NCBI GenBank assembly: GCA_963676385.2
Contig: CAXXMM010000010.1
Span: 62,001 to 126,000 of the forward strand
Length of the DNA: 64,000 bases
Direction: 5' to 3'
DNA from: UBA1422 sp963676385
GTDB lineage: Bacteria > Bacillota > Clostridia > Peptostreptococcales > Anaerovoracaceae
This document shows, one piece after another, positions 53,960 to 62,185 of this stretch; positions within the stretch are counted from its first letter, which is position 1, and each line of letters begins with the position of its first letter. Below the pieces are notes generated by a model. The model did no database searches, was not told the DNA's origin, and worked only from the letters and a program-made list of their open reading frames with translations. A program made the position numbers and the translations under genes.

Positions 53960-54805
53960 CTAATAATCCTTCTCATTGGATAACGCTTCCTTGTCAAGGG
54001 TGTCTTCGCACACGCCTTGGTTTAAATTCCCCATAACGTAGCCGCCCAAATCCAAAGCGGCATACTTGAAACCCGCTTTTTTTACAGCTTGGTTAACCAA
54101 GTCCATAAAACCCTCATCAAAAAAACGAGAGCGGTGGGTGGGGGGAACTTCAATTCTAGCCACATCCCCGTGATGACGAACCCGAACCTGAGTAAATCCC
54201 AAACTGCGCAAAGCTACTTCTGCCTCGTGGATGGACCCTAATTTTTCTGGGGTAATTTTTTCCCCATAGGGAATCCGGGAAGCCAGACATGCATATGCCG
54301 GTTTGTCCCAGATATCTACATTCATTGCTTTCAGGCCAAGGCGAACTTCCTGTTTTGTAAACCCTGCATCTCGAAGAGGACTAATGATGTTCAGTTCATC
54401 TAAAGCACGTTGTCCAGGCCTGTAATCCAAGGAATCGTCGGCATTGGTTCCGTCTGCCAGGGTTGAGAATCCCAATTCCCATAAGGTTTCAAGCAAAGAC
54501 GAAAAAATAGTTTTTTTGCAAATATAACACCTGTCTTTGGGATTGTCAGCAATTACGTCAATAAAATCATTTCCTAAGTTGACAATCAAATGGTGTATGC
54601 CTCGCTCTTCGCACAATTTTTTGGTTTGCTGAATTTCATCTGGATCAAAGTTAGGAGCTAAGGCGGTCACTGCCAATAGGCCATCCCCTAAAATGTCGTG
54701 AGCACATAACAAGAGAAACGTGCTGTCCACACCTCCTGAAAAAGCTACCGCCAGATTTTCGTGACCCAGCAATTTTTGCCGCAATAATTCTAATTTGTTT
54801 TGCAT
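53960..54805 (-). CDS. larE: LarE-like ATP-dependent sacrificial sulfur transferase
   Basis: 281 residues from the ATG at 54805. A PP-loop AVAFSGGVDSTFLLLCA, then DRCYICKKTIFSSLLE with the sacrificial Cys region, and DGTNADDSLDYRPGQRALDE match LarE. LarE donates sulfur to make the nickel-pincer nucleotide cofactor of lactate racemase. LarB and LarC are not in the window, so partners must be elsewhere or the substrate differs. It ends TAG TAA, a tandem stop. Confidence 0.88.
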   Translation of the reverse strand: MQNKLELLRQKLLGHENLAVAFSGGVDSTFLLLCAHDILGDGLLAVTALAPNFDPDEIQQTKKLCEERGIHHLIVNLGNDFIDVIADNPKDRCYICKKTIFSSLLETLWELGFSTLADGTNADDSLDYRPGQRALDELNIISPLRDAGFTKQEVRLGLKAMNVDIWDKPAYACLASRIPYGEKITPEKLGSIHEAEVALRSLGFTQVRVRHHGDVARIEVPPTHRSRFFDEGFMDLVNQAVKKAGFKYAALDLGGYVMGNLNQGVCEDTLDKEALSNEKDY

Positions 54806-54874
54806 AGACTTCCCTTCGTATTCATGGGCAAATGCCCTCAACTGGGTGGGCAACCCCCAAACAGCTGAGGCTGG

Positions 54875-55438
54875 CTACCCCTTGTAATCGTTGATTTCAT
54901 CTTCACAGGTTCGCATGGCCATAATGGTATCGGAAAATAATTTATCCAGATCCCAACCCAGCATTTCAGCCCCTTGCCTGATGACGTCCCGGTCACAGCC
55001 TGCCGCAAATTTTTTGTCCTTAAACTTTTTCTTTACAGAACTGACTTCCATATCCTTGGTACTGCGGGAAGGCCGCAGTAGTGCCGCGGCACCAATGAGT
55101 CCGGTTAACTCATCTGTGGCAAAGAGTACTTTTTCCATTTCATGGGTTGGCTTTACGTCTACAACCAAGCCGTAGCCATGGGAAACCACGGCATGGATAA
55201 AATCTTGGTCATATCCAGCTTCGGACAACAGTTCCGGTGCTTTTATACAATGTTGTTCCGGGTAAAGCTCAAAGTCGATATCATGTAATAATCCAACCAT
55301 ACCCCAATATTCAGGGTCATAACCAAGTTGCTGGGCAAAATATTTCATAGTGCCTTCAACTGTAAGGCCGTGTTTCAAATGGAATTCGTCCTGGTTATAT
55401 TTTTTGAGCAATTCCAAGGCTTCTTCTCGTGTTTTCAT
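54875..55438 (-). CDS. HD-domain hydrolase-like protein
   Basis: 187 residues from the ATG at 55438 (aaaggag upstream). The HD signature is in MVGLLHDIDFELYPEQH, with HGLTVEGTMKYFA before and VVSHGYG after. Such small HD proteins are predicted phosphohydrolases of unknown substrate. The stop is TAG, and the reading frame then stays open through the larE start 69 bases later without meeting another stop. Confidence 0.8.
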   Translation of the reverse strand: MKTREEALELLKKYNQDEFHLKHGLTVEGTMKYFAQQLGYDPEYWGMVGLLHDIDFELYPEQHCIKAPELLSEAGYDQDFIHAVVSHGYGLVVDVKPTHEMEKVLFATDELTGLIGAAALLRPSRSTKDMEVSSVKKKFKDKKFAAGCDRDVIRQGAEMLGWDLDKLFSDTIMAMRTCEDEINDYKG

Positions 55439-55449
55439 AAGGGCTCCTT

Positions 55450-56364
55450 TCAAACTTTCAATTCATTTTTGTTTGGCAATTGGGCCAAGATAATAGCGGC
55501 AAACATAATAACACATCCCACCGCTTCTTTGGGTAACAACTGTTCATGAAGAATCAGCATTCCTGCAATCACAGCAAACACGGATTCCATAGACAGAAGC
55601 AGGGAAGCAACGGCAGGCTCTGTATCCTTTTGGGCAACCACCTGAAAAGTGAAAGCCACACCGCAGGACATAACACCGGTATATAAAATGGGGAAAGCGG
55701 CATCCAGAATATAAGATAAGTGAGGTGTTTCAAAAAAGACCATCAGGATTAAAGACAAAGCACCACAGACAAAAAACTGAACGGCGGACAGTTTGACCGG
55801 GTTGGTCTTAGGTGAAAAATGGTCCACCACCAAAATATGTGCGGCAAATCCAAAAGCACAAAGAAATACCAGAAAATCTCCAAAGTTGATGGAAAAGCCT
55901 TCGTTGATAGAAAGCAAATATAGGCCAACGACCCCGAGGGCAACGCTGAACCAAAGAAGCATGCGGACTTTTCGACCAAGAAATATTCCAATAACAGGAA
56001 CAATTACAATATATAATGCAGTGATAAATCCGGTTTTGCCGGCCGAGGTATAAACCAACCCCATTTGTTGTAACACAGATCCAGTCAGCAGGGCACACCC
56101 ACAAAAGAATCCGCCGGTCCATAGGATTTTTCGTTCTTTTCTTTTTTCTTCCACCGTCATAGGTATCTCCGGCTTGTTTTTTTGGTCCTTTTTCTCCAAT
56201 AAATAGATAACGGGAATCAGGACAAGGGCCCCAATGATAAACCGGATACCGTTGAAAGTCAAAGGACCAATGTATTCCATTCCCGACCGCTGCGCCACAA
56301 AGGCAGTCCCCCAGATGATTGCGGTTGTTAACAACATAATGTCTGCCCGAATTTTTTTGCTCAT
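55450..56364 (-). CDS. EamA/DMT-family transporter
   Basis: 304 residues, ten predicted transmembrane helices in two EamA repeats (ITAIIWGTAFVAQRSGMEYIGP opening the first; FLCAFGFAAHILVVDHFS opening the second; AVIAGMLILHEQL near the end). It is a drug/metabolite exporter-type permease with unknown substrate. It precedes the HD gene by 11 bases. Confidence 0.88.
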   Translation of the reverse strand: MSKKIRADIMLLTTAIIWGTAFVAQRSGMEYIGPLTFNGIRFIIGALVLIPVIYLLEKKDQKNKPEIPMTVEEKRKERKILWTGGFFCGCALLTGSVLQQMGLVYTSAGKTGFITALYIVIVPVIGIFLGRKVRMLLWFSVALGVVGLYLLSINEGFSINFGDFLVFLCAFGFAAHILVVDHFSPKTNPVKLSAVQFFVCGALSLILMVFFETPHLSYILDAAFPILYTGVMSCGVAFTFQVVAQKDTEPAVASLLLSMESVFAVIAGMLILHEQLLPKEAVGCVIMFAAIILAQLPNKNELKV

Positions 56365-56460
56365 TTTTTACCTCGAATTCTGTAATAGCTAAAGTTGATT
56401 CATCTATATTTTCCGTTTAAAGTTGATTTGGCTATTTTTGCATAGGGTTTTAAGGCGCTG

Positions 56461-57630
56461 TTATATTTGAAGCCGTTTCATTTCATGAAGGCGAACCAAA
56501 AGGTACAACTGTATTTCTGCATCCCGGGCATCTTGAAGACCCAGCACCGTTTTGATTTTATCCAGCCGATAGCGAATGGTATTGCTGTGCTGAAAAGTTT
56601 CCTCGGCAGTTTTGGCAATGTTGCTACTGTTTCTCACATAGGAAACCAAGGTGGATATCAAATTGGATTCGTTGGTTCGGTCATAGTTGGATAACCGATT
56701 GAACAAATTGTTGTAGTATCGATCTGCCCATTCGTTATCGCGAAAAGGAGCCAAAAAGCCGACCAGACCAATGTTCAGGTAATCTTTGGCATCTTCATCG
56801 CTGAGGAGGGCATCAATAGCCGCATGCCTGGATTCGTGAAACGCCTTTTTCAGGTTTCGAAGTTCACTGTACGGATTGCCAATACCAATAGAAACACTGG
56901 ACAAGTCCATTCCGGACAGTTGTAATATTTCCAAAAGCTTGTTTCGCATATCCTCTTTCCGGGCACCTGAAGTATAAATCACACCAATGCCTCGAGGCCA
57001 TTTCATTACCGAGTAGGCATATTTTCCGGATTCCTGAGAAACATGGGAAGTCCGTAAATATTCCTCGAACAATGCTGTTGTTTCGTTGGGAATATTTTCT
57101 TGATTTTTTGGAATGCAGAAAGCGCAAATCACGTTTTTATGAAACATGGGATTGATTTCCCTGGCCAAATATTCAATCTGGTTTTCGGTCATGTTTTCAA
57201 ACAAAATTCTAGCCATTCGATTTACATTTAGCGTATTAATTTCATAAGGAGTCAACGCGTTTTTTATTGTATATAAAATCTCGTCCAAAAATGTTCCTGA
57301 AAAGAAAAAAATAGGCACATGCAATGCGTTTGCCCGATCCAAAAGTTCTTGCTTCAACGTTTTGAACATCACTTCCTTGATACAAAGCGCTGCCGGCTGC
57401 CGCTCAATGAGGGCCATGATAATGCCATTAGGATTATCGGGTTGATCCCATAGCACAGAAGGAGATAATATAATAAATACTCCTTTTTTGTATATTTCCG
57501 CAATGGTACTTTCGGTAGCATCTTCATAAAGCTTCGCATCAAAAATTTCGTTATACAGCCCGCTGTTATCAGTTACAAGGCGAAAGTCTTTAAAGAGGGG
57601 AAGGGACAGGACATCCAGTACATTTAACAT
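56461..57630 (-). CDS. PucR-family transcriptional regulator
   Basis: 389 residues. An N-terminal PucR sensory domain (about 1-125), a central GGDEF-like region (about 170-300) and a C-terminal helix-turn-helix (NIAKTAEETFQHSNTIRYRLDKIKTVLG) give the PucR/CdaR layout. Such regulators act as activators of catabolic genes. It is about 95 bases upstream of, and on the same strand as, the DMT exporter gene, a plausible target. Ribosome-binding site ggagg. Confidence 0.85.
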   Translation of the reverse strand: MLNVLDVLSLPLFKDFRLVTDNSGLYNEIFDAKLYEDATESTIAEIYKKGVFIILSPSVLWDQPDNPNGIIMALIERQPAALCIKEVMFKTLKQELLDRANALHVPIFFFSGTFLDEILYTIKNALTPYEINTLNVNRMARILFENMTENQIEYLAREINPMFHKNVICAFCIPKNQENIPNETTALFEEYLRTSHVSQESGKYAYSVMKWPRGIGVIYTSGARKEDMRNKLLEILQLSGMDLSSVSIGIGNPYSELRNLKKAFHESRHAAIDALLSDEDAKDYLNIGLVGFLAPFRDNEWADRYYNNLFNRLSNYDRTNESNLISTLVSYVRNSSNIAKTAEETFQHSNTIRYRLDKIKTVLGLQDARDAEIQLYLLVRLHEMKRLQI

Positions 57631-57775
57631 GATTTTCCTCCAAAATCCGGAAAAAACTCCTATATATTTAACAGTATATCATGAATCCACAAATATGAAC
57701 AACCAATATTCGTTGAAATTTAGATGTTGTTGTAAAAGTTACAAAAGATATGCTGTAATTTAGTAAAGACTTATA

Positions 57776-57803
57776 TTGTATTATTACATAAAAATGTTAG
57801 AAT
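57776..57803 (+). promoter_or_regulatory. candidate promoter of the 57.8 kb RNA element
   Basis: -35 TTGTAT (57776-57781), 16-base spacer, -10 TAGAAT (57798-57803). It would start transcription near 57810, at the edge of the structured element. Confidence 0.5.
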
Positions 57804-57804
57804 A

Positions 57805-57940
57805 CAAGTGTCGAAAGGCGTAAGCCTGCGACCTAACATTGATAGTATCTATCCCCAATAAAGATACCCCCTATATAGCTGAGTGGGAGACTGACGTAAA
57901 TCGGTCTCCCCTTTGCTATTCATAGGGGGTTTTTTATTGC
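57805..57940 (+). ncRNA. unidentified structured RNA ending in a two-storey terminator
   Basis: From about 57809: a GTCG/CGAC stem enclosing AGGC-GTAA-GCCT, then ACCTAACATTGATAG, then a large hairpin. Its outer stem ACCCCCTATATAGC pairs with GCTATTCATAGGGGGT, and its inner perfect stem is GGGAGAC/GTCTCCC. TTTTTTATT follows at about 57929. The terminator is clear. The upstream part looks like a small aptamer or a stand-alone small RNA. The GTAAGCCTGCGACCTAA segment weakly recalls the core of GEMM-I c-di-GMP riboswitches, but the other conserved strands are missing. Confidence 0.5.
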
Positions 57941-57970
57941 AGCGATTGCTGGGATTTCCAGGAGATTGTT

Positions 57971-58017
57971 ATGGAACAATTGTTCCATATACAGCAAGGT
58001 GTTTGGTGCATATAATA
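57971..58017 (+). promoter_or_regulatory. palindromic operator and promoter of the first adhesin gene
   Basis: TATGGAACAATTGTTCCATA is a perfect 20-base palindrome (57971-57990). A -10 box TATAAT follows at 58012-58017 with no good -35 box, so the palindrome is centred near -43 and could bind an activator. The half-site arrangement GAAC-N4-GTTC is also that of Firmicute LexA boxes. The same module recurs at 62039. Confidence 0.7.
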
Positions 58018-58073
58018 GTAATACCTATATTGTATTATTAAGATAATGCAGTACTTGATAAGGAGGGGGAATC

Positions 58074-61000
58074 ATGCGTACAAAAAAGATACTTAGTTTA
58101 GTTTTAATATTTGCTTTGATTTTAGGAGCTCTGAACTTTGACAGAAGCTATGCTGACCAGGGAACGGCAATTACCCTTTCTCTAAATCCAGCGACAGACA
58201 ACAAATTTGAATACTACACCAACGAACTAATAGATGTTAATTTGAATTTGGATTTGTCTGGATTTGATGCTAGTATTCAAAATGCAGATGTGATTATTAC
58301 GGTGCCTAAGGAGTATTTAGAGAGCCTCACCGGGTCTCCCATTGTTTCAGCCACAGGGCCGACGGAAGTAGAAACTGCGGATGGGCAATGTCAATTGACT
58401 TATCATTTTAGCAAACTGACCGGAGGAAGCTCCTTTCAAATACCTTTCCGTGTCCAGACAAAGGCAGGCACCACGCCGGGCAATTATGTGTTGCCAATCA
58501 ACGCATCTTTGATTGCTTCTGACGGAACAACCTTGGTATCGTCTACACAATTAGATCTCAAGCAGATTGTCAGAGAACCAAATGTAATTAAGGTTTGTAA
58601 CGGAAAGAATGAAGACGGAACCGTATCGTACGGCGGGCAGGGAACCGCAGCCGACAACAATATCATTGAACCGGGTACGGAGTATGAGCAAGTATTTTGG
58701 GCCTTGATTGACTACCCAAAATTGACTGATCCGGAAAAGGCGGATACTCCGTATTTGGGTGTGCGAAAATATGAAAAAATAATTCTAACGGATACTTTGC
58801 CGGCAGGCGCAGTCTTTGAACAGACCAGAAATCCATCGTGGACATATGATGCAGCCACTCGTACGGCCTCCTTCACCATCAATTCACAACAGTTGGCAAC
58901 AGGGATTTTCTCGGAAAATTTACAGATACCGTCACTTAATTTAACCTTTCCCAACGGAGACACAAGACTTCAATATACCAATACGATGCACGCCGAGTTT
59001 ATACCAGAAGACAAGCAAAGTTATGAAGGCGAAAATGTGGTGGCGGAAGACAGCATCGCGTTTGGCTTAACTACAAGTCTGCCTACAGCAATTCAAACGT
59101 CAAAGTGGACCTATGATGATACATTTTACGATCAGATAGCTTCAAAAACAGCCGAAAAAGAATGGTACTGTCATTTTTCAAATCCTTCCAAAGCGATGAA
59201 TCTGGAAAACATAGTAATAGAAGATTACAAGCTGGATGCAAGAATGAAATATGTTTCAGTTACAATCTGGGGGTGGATTAAAGGCACCTTCACAGTAGAA
59301 AGCATTGATGCAGAGGGCAATGTCACAACGATTTCGCAAAATGCCAAGATCGAGACGGGAGCGGCAACTTTGGACATTCCAAGCAATGCTGTTTCAATTC
59401 GAATTAAAACGAATGAGGGGAGTTATGTACCCACCAATTATGGAGTAGACCTCAAGGTTGTGACCCAGTTAAGAGATCCAGAAAACATCCATTATAACTC
59501 AAATAACAGCTCTGACAATCTATTTTCAAATTCTTTGAAAGTTTCGGGAACTTATGTTGGAACAGAGGCATCGGCATCGGGGAGCGCTACAGAAAGAATG
59601 CGAATCATGGAATATGCACCTTCAGCGTACTTGTCAAAGTACTGCTCGAAAGCATCAATTTTTGTTGGTGAGAAGGCAAACTTTACCTTGGTGGGCAATG
59701 GCGGGCAAAAGTTAGTCGCACCGGATACGCTTCAGGCGACAAAGCTAATCGATTTCCTTCCGGTCGGCATGGAATATGTTGAGGGGAGCACGGAAATGAC
59801 CGGTCGATATGCCGGCTTGCTCGTCTCGCTGGAGCCAACAATCATCGACAACTATAAGGGAACGGGGCAAACCGCTTTGATTTGGGAATTTGAAAACCCG
59901 CTTCAACAGGAAACCCCATATTTCTATGTATACTATTCAGCTGTTGCCACAAAAAATATGACAGAAGGGTTCAGCACCAATACAGCCTATTGGATATGGG
60001 ATAACAATGGTTCGGAGAATTCCAATGATACTCAAGTGGCTGTTAATGGTAACACGATGGAAGATAAATATGATTTTGACGGGGATGGAGATTTGACTGA
60101 AAGGGTGGCAGTGGCAAAAGCAAATGTTGAATTCGTCCCACCAAAAGAGTTTGTTGCTTCAAAATACGTAAAGGGGTCTTTGGATTCTACTGAGACCTTG
60201 ACTGGTGGAAGAACAGAAGTGGGTGCAGGATTTTCATACAAACTTGCTCTCCGAAATTATTCAATAACAGATTTAAGCCAATTGACTGCCTTAGAAGTCC
60301 TTCCATATGTGGGGGATAAGGCAATTGTTGCCAATGAGGCAGGGAATTACACAACAAGAAATTCCGAATTTGCTGTTCAATTGACCGGACCGGTGGTTCC
60401 GCCAGTTGGATATATGATTTATTACACAGTAGATCGACCAATATCAGATAGTGAGAATAGTCCTTCAAATTATGCAGCGGGCGCCAATTGGGTAACAGAA
60501 AATTTGGTATCCGACTGGAGCACGATTCACGGAATTAAAATAGTAATGAATTCTGGGGTACTCTTTCCAGCAGGTGAAACAGTGTATCTTTCTATCCCTG
60601 TTAAAACCCCAACGGATATGACATTAACCAATGGTGAATTAGCGCATAACTCCTTTGCGGTCTCTACAAATGGAGAAAATGATTTTCTGGAAGCCAATGC
60701 CGCCAGCGTTATGGCGGTCAGTTATCAAGTTACGGGAACAGCATTTATAGACAAGGACAAAGATGGAATGTTAGGAACTGGGGAGACAGGACTTTCGGGT
60801 CGAGAGGTTCAGTTATTGAACGAAGATGGCACCCCGGCTTTGGATTTAGATGGAAATCCTATTAAAACAACGACGAAGGAAGATGGCAGCTATGTGCTAA
60901 ATGTGTTTGAGAAGGGCAACTACTATGTGCAGATAAAAGCGCCCGAAGGCTATGGCACAACATCGCAGGGAGACATCACAAACCCGACGGCATCCCATGT

Positions 61001-62033
61001 AAGCAAAACGACCGGAAATACCGAAGCATTCACCTTAACACCGGAGAACAACACAACGGTATGCAATGGTGGATATTACGAGAAAGAAGTAGGAACAAAG
61101 TCTATCGAAATCAAAAAAACCGTAAAGGGAAACCCAAGCAAAGATGAAACCTTTACCTTTGAACTAAGTCCCATTGAAGGATCGCCCACATACCCTGCAT
61201 GGCCAAAAGACAACATCAAAAAACAAGAGATAACCATAGAAGGCAGTGGTTACGATATCTTTTAAGGCTTGGAACTACACAAAACCAGGTGTTTATACTT
61301 ATAAGGTGCATGAAGTGGCGGAAGACAATTCTCACTATGCCTATGACAAAACCGTTTACACCATTACCGATACAGTGACGTTGAATAACGAGGGAGACTT
61401 GGAAGTATCCCGAAGCATCCAAAGCGATGGCGGCAAGACGATAACGGGCACCTTGGAATTCACCAACCAGTTCACAGCCAAACCGGTTGTGGCGGACTCG
61501 GTTGATATCCAAAAGGATTGTGAAGGGAAATCCAAGTACCGATGAGACCTTTGCTTTTGAGTTAATACCGGATGAGGACACCTTCCCCATGCCAGAGGGT
61601 AGCGGAGAATTCACACAACTTAATATTGTCGGCGCAGGAACCGCATCCTTTGGCACTTGGACCTATACAAAACCCGGCGTATACACTTATCAGATAAAAG
61701 AAGTTGCTGGCAGCAATAAAGACTACACCTACGACGCAACTGTGTACACCATTACTGATACAGTGACGTTAAACGATAGTGGGGATTTGGGAAGTGACAA
61801 GAACTGCAGTGGATGGGGTATTAAGCTTTACCAACGAATACACTGATTCCAAGACAGCAAACGTTACTAAGCCAGACAAACCAACCAAGATCGACAAGCC
61901 TGAAGAAAATTTGGCGGTTCAGACAGGAGATAACGCTCATCCGTATATCTTGTTGGCGATGGCATTTATGTCTCTCATCGGTCTGATGATGATTGGACGA
62001 TATTGGAGAAGAAAAACCAAGGATAACAAGTAA
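58074..62033 (+). pseudogene. cell-wall-anchored adhesin/pilin-like surface protein broken by three +1 shifts
   Basis: The intact first frame encodes 1063 residues: a signal peptide (about 1-27), long beta-rich surface domains, and a SdrD-B/Cna-B-type domain (about 885-1000: VTGTAFIDKDKDGMLGTGE). Then two FctA/Spy0128-like isopeptide pilin domains are interrupted. The shifts are one extra base each at about 61249 (GGTTACG), 61515 (AAGGATT) and 61793 (GGGAAGTG). Removing them gives one protein of about 1318 residues. It ends NLAVQTGDNAHP, a transmembrane helix and RRKTKDNK, a sortase-type anchor with a non-canonical VQTGD motif. Ribosome-binding site aaggaggggg. Confidence 0.8.
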
Positions 62034-62038
62034 AAACA

Positions 62039-62085
62039 TATGGAACAATTGTTCCATAGACAGAACCGAAATTGGTGCGTACAAT
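62039..62085 (+). promoter_or_regulatory. palindromic operator and promoter of the second adhesin gene
   Basis: The identical 20-base palindrome lies at 62039-62058 and a -10 box TACAAT at 62080-62085, at the same 41-base offset as in the copy at 57971. The flanking 60 bases align without gaps and most positions agree. Confidence 0.7.
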
Positions 62086-62185
62086 AACAATACCAATATT
62101 GTGCAATTAAGATATTGCCTTACAAAAACTATAAACCCATGGTGAAACGCAAATTGAATAAACAAGGTAAGAGGAAAGAATAACA

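Noticed and set aside
57805..57940. Firm call of a c-di-GMP-I riboswitch
   Set aside because: Only one strand resembles the GEMM core; the GGCAAACC strand and the second helix are not present, so it is left as an unidentified RNA.
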